From positions 12,939,001-13,003,000 of the forward strand of contig NC_087253.1 in assembly GCF_037042905.1 (NCBI RefSeq): DNA of 64,000 bases. Reading direction: 5' to 3'. The stretch comes from Lytechinus pictus. Its lineage: Eukaryota; Echinodermata; Echinoidea; Temnopleuroida; Toxopneustidae. Positions 34,501 to 46,600 of the stretch are shown in pieces (position 1 is the stretch's first letter; each line of letters starts with the position of its first letter). The notes beneath the pieces were generated by a model that saw only the letters and a list, made by a program, of their open reading frames with translations, ran no database searches and was not told where the DNA came from. Made by a program: the position numbers and the translations under genes.

Positions 34501-37500
34501 ATGAAGTTAAATAAAAGACAAGATCTGTGCAGGATCTTTTTTACACCATTTTTCCTGAACTGCTTGGATAGTTCATTGAGATTGCACATTGTGTATATCT
34601 CATGCTTGAGTGAACCCTTGGCTCGTTTTACAAAGAGTTATGATTGATCCAATCGATCTCAACTTTATGGAAATCCATCCACACCATAATTTTTTCTACA
34701 GGAAATTTGCGCAATCACTTCAGTAAACAAAGAGAATCACATTGAATCTTCAAGAGAATGATGAATGAAATTATTTTCTAGAAAATATTTTGAACAAACT
34801 TGCATTTTAGATGTTGACGTTGTGGCCGTCCATAGTTGTGATTGATTGGATCAATCACAACTCTTTGTAAGTCGGGGCCCTGAACTTCACACCTTATTTT
34901 ATCCTTATTTCAAGCTCTTATTTAATTTCTTATACATTCATACTTGTGTGGGTAATTGTTGATAAAGTTTACCAAGTTATATATTATTTTGAAGCTTACA
35001 AGCTCAATAGAAATCTCAAAATTCAAGCTACATACCCTTTGTAATTGCCTAACTAAAAAAAAAATTATTCCTTACCAAGGGGGTGTTTCACAAAGAGGCA
35101 AGTTATAATACGCAGTAACACGCGTCCTCTTAGCATGATTTTACCAGTGCAGCACTGTAATGCCCTTTATACCGCATGCATCTGTGACTCTAACGGGGTG
35201 TTGCAAGAAAATCTTTGCAATCAATTGCGAGTATTTTGTTGCAATTTTACGATTGATCGATCAATTTTAACTGTAGCAAATCAGATTACACTCCTTGTTT
35301 CAAGAAGCAGATAAGCAATCAATCGCAAATTCTCAATTAATTTCAAAACTTATGATCGATTTAATAGGGACCAAAAATAGACTTGCAATTGATCGCAAGT
35401 TTCTTACAATGCTCCATTAGTCGCACTTAAATCTTTGTGAACCCCCCCCTCAAATATATGTGTTGTGTAATTCAAATTGATATCTGTGGTCTCAAAAAGA
35501 TTTGACCTAGAAATAGCCACCTTATTTATCTTTCCAGGTTTCTGTGATTCATGATGATCTATCAGTCATTGCCAGTGAGGTTGCTTCGTTCTCCAAACGT
35601 TACACCCATGTTATTACTTCAGGTGGTATTGGACCCACTCACGATGATGTCACCTTTGAAGGTATTGGCCTGTATTCTGAAGTCAGGTTTAACTTTATAG
35701 ACCATGGTCTAACTCTGTGCTGAAATTATGGGAAGCCAAACATTTCAAAATATTGTTTACAGTGAATGCTTCTCATGTTTACTGTGCTCTTTACTAATTC
35801 TTTAATGGTGAAGACAACTGTCATACTTATTCTTCCCAGGCAGTTAATAATGTTTTGGGAGTCAAATGAGTAGTGCTGTAGCCGAACTGCCGACCCGAAC
35901 GGATGTTCGCCGAACTTGGCACATCCGAACCGGACCGAACTGAACACAAAGGCCTGGTTCGGTGGTTCGGTAAAAAAAAAAATTCGGCACATTTATTCAC
36001 TATGTAATATGAATAAAAGCGGGGACTACATATATTTAAATATAAAAATGAAAAAAAAAATATTGGTTAGTGATTGTGCACAATAAGAATTCCACACAAA
36101 ATATTTTTTTAATCCACCATTTAAGCTCACATCTTGTCTTTGATTGAATTGTTATCAACTTAAGAATATTTTATTAATATGAATATATTTTTTCTTCATT
36201 AAAGGGGTGGTCCAGGCCAGCTCCAAAAAATATTTAGCCCGTAGTAAATAATTACAGGAGCCAATTCAAAAAGTATTATCTCCTTACTCGACTTTGGAGA
36301 TTTTTAAGAGCATTTCTTGTAACGGTTATTTGGGGCAAAAAGAATTAAATTTCGCGCACATGTAGCGAGATCGGTCACGTGACTGTGACGTACCATCTCC
36401 ACTTTGGTTTCGCAACAATCCAGCGCGCGACGTCTCACAGCTGCAATATGCCTATGTGTCAGGCATACGGCTGCTCGGTTCGGCCGGGAGAAAATAACCA
36501 TAAAAGTGCGTTTTCTATACCAAATCCGATCCGAGATCGAGAGAGATGTGCCCAGTGGCTTCACAATATTGGGACTGACAAGTTTGACATAAAAACATAC
36601 AAATATAACGCGAGTAGAGTCGTTTGCGAGGACCAAATGCTCTCTCTGGCCGTCGGCATCACCGGGCAGTTCCCGCACCGACACCAGTCATTTCTCCCCA
36701 CTCGATCGGGCGCTGGCTGCGGTACGATCGGATCTTCCTCCACCTCTTCTTCTTCTATTCTTCGACGGTTCTCCAACTCTTCCGCATTCCACCTTGGTTG
36801 GAATGCATATCCCGCAGGACCCGACATATTAATTGTTCAAATTATGAAATTAACGGCGAGAAACAAACAAATTGTGAATTACAGGGTCGACGGTGGCTGC
36901 AATCAATGCAAGTCGAAAACTACATGTAGCTAATACCGTACGTATGCGGCCGGCGCTGATGATCTATACGCATACGTGCGAGCGATAGCTAGCTAGCTAG
37001 CTAGCTCGCTCGCGCTCGTAGCAGCAGCCAGCGAAGCCAAAGTGGAGATGCTACGTCACAGAAAAAGCTGCGCATTGCATTCTGGGATCGTACAGACTCG
37101 TGCCAGAATATGATTTTGGCAAAATTGAAAATTCAATAAAAAATAACTGTGCCTCTTATTTTTAAAAAAAAATATAGTATAGGAAAGAGAAGGTTTTTGT
37201 CTATCTAGTGGATATAAATTAAACCTGGCCTGGACCACCCCTTTAAATGAGGGGACATTTGAAGCTAAACTCGGTATAAAAGTGTGGTTAAAATAAGTAT
37301 TGCCGTAATCGATCGTGATCGTAATCGGACCTAATTGTTTTCTATTTAATTAAGAAAAAGGACAAGACATAAATTCATTCCTCGTAAATGACAAAGTATG
37401 ACAGCTTCGGTCTCGTCTTTGATTGAATCTTTATCAGTCTCAATTTTTTGTCTCGCCTGCATAGCAGAGCGAGACTATAGGCGCCGCTTTTCCGACGGCG

Positions 37501-40500
37501 GCGGCGGCGGCGGCGTCAACATCAAATCTTAACCTAAGGTTAAGTTTTTTAAATGACATCATAACTTAGAAAGTATATGGACCTAGTTCATGAAACTTGG
37601 ACATAAGGTTAATCAAGTATTACTGAACATTCTGCCTGAGTTTCAGGTCACATGACCAAGGTCAAAGGTCATTTAGGGTCAATGAACTTTGACCATGTTG
37701 GGAGAATTATTTTCAAAATCTTAACCGAAGGTTAAGTTTTTGAAATGACATCATAACTTAGAAAGTATATGGACCTAGTTCATGAAACTTGGGCATAAGA
37801 TTAATCAAGTATTAGTGAACATCCTGCTAGAGTTTCAGGTCACGTTACCAAGGTCAAAGGTCATTTAGGGTCAATGAACTTTGGCCAAGTTGGGGGTATT
37901 TGTTGAATTACCATCATAACTTTGAAAATTTATGGATCTAGTTCATGAAACTTGGACATTAGATTAATCAAGTACCACTGAATATCCTGTGCGAGTTTCA
38001 GGTCACATGACCATGGTCAATGGTCATTAAAGGTCAATGAACTTTGGCCGTGTTGGGGGTATTTGTTAAATTACCATCCTAACTCTGAAAGTTTACGGAT
38101 CTAGTTCATAAAACTTGGACATAAGAGTAATCAAGTATCACTGAACATCCTGTACGAGTTTCAGGTCACATGACCATGGTCAAAGGTCATTAAAGGTCAA
38201 TGAACTTTGGCCATGTTGGGGGTATTTGTTGAATTACCATCCTAACTCTGAAAGTTTATGGATCTAGTTCATAAAACTTGGGATATAAGAGTAATCAAGT
38301 ATCACTGAACATCCCCTGTGAGTTTCAGGTCACAAAACCAAGGTCAAAGGTCAGTTAAGGTCAATAAACTTAGGCCATGTTGGGGTAATTGTTGAATTGC
38401 CATCATAACTTTGAAAGTTTATAGATAGAGTGAATGAAATGTGGACATGGGTGTAGTTGACAAGTCTTAAGTCACCGTTCAAATGTCATTTATGGTCAAT
38501 GAACGTGGTATTATGTCATTATATGAATGGTGTTCTTGTGAATGATTATTTTATAGTAGTTTTCAAAGTTAGCACTGCTGCTATATTAAATCGCGTAATG
38601 CAGGCGAGACTGCCAGAGGCGTTCCACTTGTTTATTACCATGAATTTATTTTTTTTCTCATAAAATGTGGGGACATTTTAAGCTAAACTCGGTTAAAAAG
38701 TGTAGTTGAATTACGTAAGTGTAATCGATCATGATTGTGATCGGGCGTCCATGTAATTGTTTTGTATTTAATAATAGAAAAAAAATGACATAAATTCATT
38801 CCTTGTGACTGACAAAGTAATGGTAAAGTATGTATATTTCACCTTCTGAAATATACATATCAATATTAAAGATAAATAAATAAGAGATGAAGGAATGAGG
38901 TTAGAAAAAACAGAAAAGATAAAAATTCAAAGCAAGTCAACGCATGTTCCCTGATCGTGTACCGGAAATGGTTGATAAGGAAAGTTGAAACAGGAAGTCC
39001 AAACAACCTGCTCTCAGTTGCTATTACGCTGGTAAAATTCATATTCCGAATTTGAAATGTTTTTCCATTGTCAATATTTTCTAAAAAGTGGTTTAATTTG
39101 GTCATTTACTGAAAATGAAATGATAAATTTTCAGTTCCGTCTTGGTTCTGACGATCAACGCCGAGTGATTTCATAACACTAAAATACACAGTACAGTCCC
39201 ATGTACTCATTTTCGTGTTGGAAATATGTTTGAAGTCACTCGAGTGTCGATCTTTCGGGACCAAGAATGGACTGATATTTTATCTTTTTAAAGTAATTGA
39301 TTGACCAGATTTAACCACTTTTCAGAAAATAGGGACTTTCTAAAAGATTTCATATTCTTTGGAATGTGAATTTTACCAGTATAATAACAGTTGAGTGGAG
39401 ATTGTTTGTCTACTGTTCCGACATTCCCGATCAACACTTTCCAATCAGAGAAGCTGCGTTTGCAATGGCATTGTAATCGATCATGATCATATCTACATGG
39501 AATAATCAATGAACAAAAAATATTCTGTTCTTTGTAATTCTGTTTCTGTCCTCATTCTCTCGTTATCAATATTATTTTCTTTGTTTTTTTTATTCAATTT
39601 AAAAATGAAAGTAGAAATGACTCTTATTTTTGGTTTCAAGATTGAAATAAATAAAAGAAAGTTATGCAGCAATTTTTAGAAACAAAATTTATTATAAATA
39701 TACGACAAAAATTTCATATGATAATTTGTTCGAGGATTGGCAATCCTTAGTTTTACATGTTGATAATTTAATTGCGCATTTATTGCCGAACCCCGAACCG
39801 AACCAAAGTTCGGAAAAAATTTGCCGAACCCTGCCGAACCGAACAGAACCCGAAGATGCCGCCTGACTTGCAGCACTACAAATGAGCTGATACATTGAAA
39901 CTTTACTGTTATAGATTTATGTCACAATTGGCTTACCAAAGTTAAACCACAACTTAAAACCAGAGTTTATATTAAACCCAACTTCAGAATACGGGCCATT
40001 AAGTTCAATCTCTTTGAATATCTTTTCTTTATCATTAATTTCAGAAAATGGTGTAAAGTACATGTAAAATCTAAATATTAATTTAGTTGCTGGATCTGAA
40101 TAATGATGATAATAAAATACTACATTTATATCATTAAAGCGCTTAATACACATGGTTTCTAAGTGCTGGATACCTGGCTACAGTTCTACAGTTGCAAACA
40201 AATACAACAAAATGGCCACGTCCATGACGGGAATAGATTGAAATAAGGAAATTGAAAAATCCTGCTTGTTAATCTTATTTGCGTAGTCCTACTTGATTGA
40301 TAATATCATATTATCTTATGAATGTTAAAGGAAATGTAGTTCTTAAACTGGTTGCCTGTCCAAGTTTTTGTGGCATTGTGATATATTTTTTAATACTCTT
40401 TCCACGCGTCCTTCGCACCAACGCACACTCGGTGCCACGCGAACTTCGAATTTCATGCTAAAAAACAATCCATTTAATTTATCCTTTTCCATAGTAATAC

Positions 40501-43483
40501 CATATATGTGTGAAATTAGGCATTATTTACCCAATTTCTGATCATTATTTTCTCAAAACTATTATACAGTCAGAAATCTTGTGAAATTCTTCACGACTTT
40601 AATAGCTGTAAAAAGTTGTAGTGAGTCGGATTGTGCAAGTCCATTTTGTTTACCGTTTGTGATCCCTCCCTGAAATAATTCAGCACAGAGGGGTCCATGG
40701 CCAAGCACACAAAGAGTTAATTTCAATGGTCAACCAGTCTGGAAAAAAAAACCATTGGTGATCAGCAGCATTGGTCGGGCACTGGTGGACTGGTCAGTTC
40801 CACTCGGCCTCAATCTAGATTGCCCTCAGCCCTCGTGCATTTTTACTACTGGACTGCAGTTCCTCTGGCGTGTTAGATTTAAATTTGCTAATTATTCACA
40901 TTTTACAGTTTTGATTCATCACCCTCTTTTCAGGTGTAGCCAAAGCTTTTGATGAGGAGATAGTTCCTCACCCTGAACTGGTGAAGATCTGCAGAGATTA
41001 CTTTGGTGCTGATAGCTCTATGGATTCACCACAACTAAAAATGGCTCTGGTAAGATATTTTTTTTTATTTGTCTGGCGCCACCATTGCTCGAGAGACAGA
41101 AGTGATTGGAATCACTTATTGTCTTTGACCCACCTGTCTCTCCTGATATAACTGATATTGGGGGTGTGCAGGTAGATCATTACTTTTACTGTTCACTATG
41201 AAGTCCAATATTTGCTTTAAAGTTAATAGAATGTTATTATTTATAATTATGACATGAGAAAATCTTTAAAAGGTTAATTGTCTCCAAACCATTGTAGATC
41301 TAGATCTGGTTCACTTACATAAACCAGATTTTGTTTAATCATTTAAATCTCTGCTGAAAAATGATCACTCTGAAGATAGGCAACACAGATAAGCACATGT
41401 GGGGCAGTGTATTATTATTGCTTGGAGAGAGAGACCTGGAATGCCATGCTTATTTTGTTTTTTGTTTTTCTCAGCATTTACACAATTTCCTCCAGAATCA
41501 TTTGTCATATTTTTTATTCATACACGTTCAAACACTATGGCAGTCATTTCATTAGATTCTGTTTGAACTGATTTTGAAATCATTACCACAACTGGTAAAA
41601 TTTTACTTATTCACTTCCATAGATTCCCAAGTCTTCGACCCTGACTTTCGGCACAAACCTCAAAACAGGACAGAAGATGCTTTACCCGCTTGTTTCTGTC
41701 AAGAACGTCTACGTCTTCCCTGGCATTCCAAAGCTGTTAGAGGGCGCTTTCCTCTCACTCAAGGTTTGTGACTTATCCATTTAGTTGAATTAAAGCAGCA
41801 TTAATCAACAAAACACTGGCATGAGTGTCGCATTCACATCCATGATACTTTGATACAAAACAGGTCTAGTCTATAAGACTCAGATATGATATATATCATA
41901 ATTATTATCACTATCACCTTCATTATTGCTACCACTGTCATCATCACCATCATCATCATCATCCACTTTGCACGATGCCTAAGGTGGTGATTATTGGTAT
42001 TGTTATGTTGTCATTATCAATGCTTCTTAAAAGAAATTTAGATGTTGTATTTAATATTTGATAAAATAATCGGTAAGTTAATATCATCAATATTGATTTA
42101 ATTATTAGGATTGTGATGGTAGTGGTGATGATTTTCTTGTTTTCACAGGAGAAATTATTCCAAGGCTCTCAAGTCCATTTCCACCTACGAGAGATCTTTA
42201 TCAGCACCCATGAGATCGCAATAGCTCCGTACCTTAACAAATTCAACACCAAATACAAAGGAAGGGTGCATCTTGGGTCCTACCCAAAGCTTAGTCACAG
42301 GTAAAATAGACTTAACATTCTCTGCCTTATAAAATTATAGGACATTTATAAAACAATGATGAGTCAATGAGTCAATGATGTATCAAATTGTGAGTGTGTA
42401 TGCATATGTGTTCATGCTCTTATTCATGTAACCTTTCAGTTGTGCATGTTTGGCTGCAGCACTGTGAATACCACAACACACTCATAAATGTTTATTATTC
42501 ACAAAAAGTGACCCAAAATGAATGAGATTTTTACTGAGCTTGAAAAAGCACTTCCTAAGCTTTAAAATGATATATAAATTGTTAAAATTGATCAATAATA
42601 ACCCTTAAAAGAACTTGATTGAATGTAGAAGAAATTCAGTGAGAGCTTCAGAAAATAAGGAGAAAAAAAAGGTTTGAAGTTTGGAGTTCACTGAAGCATG
42701 AGAGGTGCATACTGTTCCATCTCAGGGAAACTTCTAAGTTCTAAGGTTTAAAAAAAAAATGGTGTCAAACTCTTGCATCTTTTCTTTTATTTAACTTTAC
42801 AACTTGAATATTTTTACAGTATGAAGAAGAAGAAGAAAAATTGCTCTTTCGGATAAGCTTACCATTGTTTTTCTTTTTGGAGGCCAAAGTTCTATTTTTG
42901 GTTATTTACAGAAAATCTTTCTTGTCAACTTATTGTTAATTTTGGGGTGGCTGGTCACTTTTGAATAATATCATCTCAAATGGTATCATATTGCCTGAAT
43001 CAGAAATGATGGAGTGATATAAAGACTAAATGAGGCTAACTACATATTGTCGCTGGGGAATGAAAATCTTGTTTCTCTAAAAGTGAAATATTAAATAAGA
43101 AAATATAGCTGCAATGTGATTATACCTTACCCACATTGTGCTGCTCTCAACCCAGGTCAGGTGAATGGTAGGAAGTTGTTCCTTGAAATTCAGTGCGCAT
43201 AACAGCTGCTCTGCTAACGCCAGGGTAATTATGCTGCATTGCTGTACATCGCATTAGAGACTTATGATAAGGTAAGTGTTAAGCACTAGTATGATTAATT
43301 GCTGGTGAAGCTTCTTGGCTCGCCTGATATATGAATTTGTACTGTATTTGTTTTCTTCTTTCAGTTATTACACTGTCAAGCTTACTTTAGAATGTGAAGA
43401 TGAGAAGACACTGGAGGAGGCTCACAGTGAACTCCTTTCTTTTCTACCTCGCGGTGAGTTACTCAAGCTTACCATATTATTAA

Positions 43484-43514
<31 letters not shown>

Positions 43515-43609
43515 ATTATTATTATTATAATTCTAATTATTATAATTCTAATTATTATAATTCTAATTATTATCATTCTATTATTATTATTATGATTATT
43601 ATTATAATG

Positions 43610-43640
<31 letters not shown>

Positions 43641-46600
43641 TGTTTCTGCTTGTCTTGATAAAATAACACAGTGTGACCATTACAAAAGTAAATGTACTAA
43701 ATTTTTACATGAAAAGGGGTGCAAGATCATTTACATAAATGATTGTATGTAAGAGGCAGACGTGCAGAGGTATGACATTATAAGAGACATTGTCATGCCT
43801 TTGAAAATATAAAACACCTGGCTATAAGGAGATATTAAGAAAGTCAAGCAAGCTAACCAACTACTACAAACTATCACTGTGTTCCTCAATTAAAAGTACA
43901 AATATTTTATACAAAATGTGTGTGAGAGATTTTGCCTGCATTCGTGAAACATTACAAAAAGCACATGTATGGATTAGGAAGATAATTTGTCAAGCAAATC
44001 CATTTTAAAATCTTCTAATTTTCCCAGAAATGTGGAAACAAAAGTCTAAGTGGTTCTGCTCTGTAGTACAGTCTATACTCAGGATTTAATGTTAGGTTGA
44101 GCAAGAAATTTTTAACATTATGGTCTTATTCACTCAACTCTGGTGAGATGAATGGGTACCTAGCAGGAATGATTCCTTGAATACACAGTGTAAATGGAAA
44201 AAGCAGCTTGAGCGAAAGCCTGTTTAATAGTGCACCTTTGGATAATAATAATAGCTGGATTTATATAGCACTTTTTGCCTGAAGATACAAAGCGCTTGCT
44301 ATTATTACCTTGGATTAAGCTTGAGCTACCATCACCGGTGCTCAGTGTATGCAAAGAATTAATCCTGCCGGGTACCCATTTACCCCACCTGGGTCGATTG
44401 CAGCACAGTGTGGACAAATTTCTTGCTGAAGGAAAACATGCCATGGATTCAACCCACGACCCTCTGTTTGAAGGGCGAGAGTCAGAACCACTAGACCACG
44501 ACGCGCCCACAGGCAACTAGATATACAGCACGTTCATAATGTTATTATTACTCTTTGTCTCCCCTAATAGAGCATATTGTAAACTATATTCAGGACCCCA
44601 TCAGCAATGCTGCGGAGGCTGTCTATGGTCTAGCTTCTAACCAGGACCACACTAGTCCTCAGCCTGTCTCAGGAACTACCCAGCTAGAGTCCAGTGCTAG
44701 TAGTCCTGCCACCTGTCTTGCCAACAATGTTTCGTCGGGTTCGGAAGACCCATTGATTGCAAGACTAGCAACAGCTCTACAAGGTATTATTATTATTATG
44801 TACAGTTGTTGTGGCAGAGTGGATGAGTCTCCGGACTTTGAACCACAAGGTTGGTGCTTCATAAAGCTGTTTTCAAGTTACAATTGACTTTACCAGTGAC
44901 TGCTGACCCTTTCTTGTGTTAAAAGATTGATACCAGGGCCCCGTCTTACAAAGAGTTACGATTGATCTGATCAATCGTAACTCTATGGAAATCCACCAGT
45001 GTCATCATTTTTTTCTATGAAAAACTTGCACAATGTCCTCTGTATGCAAAAAGAAGTGCAGTGAAATTTCAAGAAAACAATGAATGCATGAATATACATC
45101 ATAGCTAGAAAATATTTTGAACAAACATGCATAATAGATGTTGACTTTGCTGGCCGTCCATAGTTACGATTGATCGGATCAATCGTAACTCTTTGTAAGA
45201 CGGGGCCCAGATTTTCTTTGTTGCTGATTTACATGAAGTTCCTAAGAAACAGTCACCATTCGTTTGTAAATTCGTTTGTAACTTATGCACAGCATTGTGA
45301 AATGACCACCATAGGGTCTTTTCACAAAGATTTAAGTATGACTTAGAGTCGCACTTAAATGCCTAGTTGCGTGCGTTATAAAAGGCTTGACCGCATTGGT
45401 CAAATCATGCCAAGAGGACGCGCACATCTGCGTATTAATCAATAAGATTGCATGTTACATATCATATACGCATCAGCATTTAATTGCGACTCTCAAGTCA
45501 TACTTAAATCTTTGTGAAACACCCCCACGTCTAGCAAAGTCATTCTTTATGAAACAGGCCCACATTGAAATCTGGATTTTTTTTCATTTGTAAGTAACAA
45601 TGGCAAGGACTGAGCTTTCTAAGATAATTGGTGAGTCATCCATCTCAAGACATTTACAATTTGGGGATAAATATACCATCTTCCTGTTCAGCATTTTTTT
45701 GGCAGGCATAGTCTTTGTGTGTCATGATAAGATACAATGTGGCGTGGCACTGCGCCTTTCTGAAGTGCCACACATAAAAGCAGACCGTTTATTATTTCTA
45801 CAGTAATATTTTTTAGAATCTAGTCCATTTGCATGTTGTTGTCATCATCATCTTTTTTTTTATGTGTTGCACAGTTATCGAGGAAGCCCTTGAGAAGTAT
45901 AAAATGGAGGAGATATGTGCAGGATTCAACGGAGGCAAAGATTGCACAGCACTTATACATCTATTCCATGCTGTAGTTAAAAGGTAAGATCACCTTTGTA
46001 TATTTGTGAGATGATAATTGGGTGGCAAGACATCATACATCTTAGATGTATTGCCAATGGGGAGGAACTCATAACTTTCTCATCACTTCTTCAATTTTCT
46101 CAAACTTTTATTGTTCCATTTCTTTGATTTTTCAGTCGCATACAATTCAAAGTGTGTCAAGTACTTCAGACGTGTCAGTACTGGTATCAATTGTTATGGG
46201 TTGATTTAATTCATTTGTGTTTATCGTTTCCACTTTATCCTTTAGGAAATACCCTGAATACAAAGGCCAGATACAAGTACTTTACATCCAACACCCCCAC
46301 GGTACATTCCATGAAGTTGATGAATTTGTGGATGAATCTATAAAAAGGTGAGAAATTTGGTATATTGTATTTGACCAGTTGCTAGTTTCATTAGGTTTGT
46401 TCTCAATATTGACATTCATTACCATATAAAAAAATGTACAATGGTACAGTCCATCACCGAATTTGGATCTGTTGGGACCGAACAATTAGCTTCAAGTCCT
46501 GTTTTATCCGACAGTTACCATAGTAACCGCTAATCAGAATCAAGGAAAGTGGTCAGATCTGACAACTTGTCGGACAAAAATGTTGAAATGCTCCCCCGAT

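Larger units (their letters stand above)
36203..37242. mobile_element. Kolobok-like element (1040 bp) with THAP and P2X7-like remnants
   Basis: Flanked by TTAA on both sides (36199-36202, 37243-37246). Terminal repeats AGGGGTGGTCCAGGCCAG / CTGGCCTGGACCACCCCT are near perfect. Subterminal GTACCATCTCCACTTTGG and CCAAAGTGGAGATGCTAC are also inverted. It carries the start of a THAP-domain frame on + and the start of a P2X7-cytoplasmic-domain-like frame on -. TTAA target plus THAP domain is typical of Kolobok transposons. This copy is an internally deleted derivative. Confidence 0.8.
35871..39878. mobile_element. hAT-like element, 4.0 kb, non-autonomous, in FLAD1 intron 3
   Basis: Starts TAGTGCTG and ends CAGCACTA, flanked by CAAATGAG on both sides (35863-35870, 39879-39886). 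Subterminal regions at both ends are dense in CCGAAC/GTTCGG motifs. The interior shows a direct duplication (the GACATTTGAAGCTAAACTCGG-like segment at 37252 and 38670). Two insertions lie inside: a TTAA-flanked element at 36203-37242 and the tandem array at 37449-38612. No transposase recognised. Confidence 0.85.
35668..39997. mobile_element. GGCC(C/T)GTATTCTGAA MITE, split by a 4-kb hAT-like element
   Basis: Left end GGCCTGTATTCTGAAGT and right end ACTTCAGAATACGGGCC are inverted. Without the 4-kb insert the element is about 310 bp. Its left end is only 6 bp from the end of FLAD1 exon 3, so it begins within or beside the donor region (GTATTGG). Related ends occur at 18418 and 62750. Confidence 0.75.

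Noticed and set aside
36304..36684. 126-codon minus-strand frame across the Kolobok-like element
   Set aside because: No domain seen; it is the shadow of the THAP frame on the + strand.
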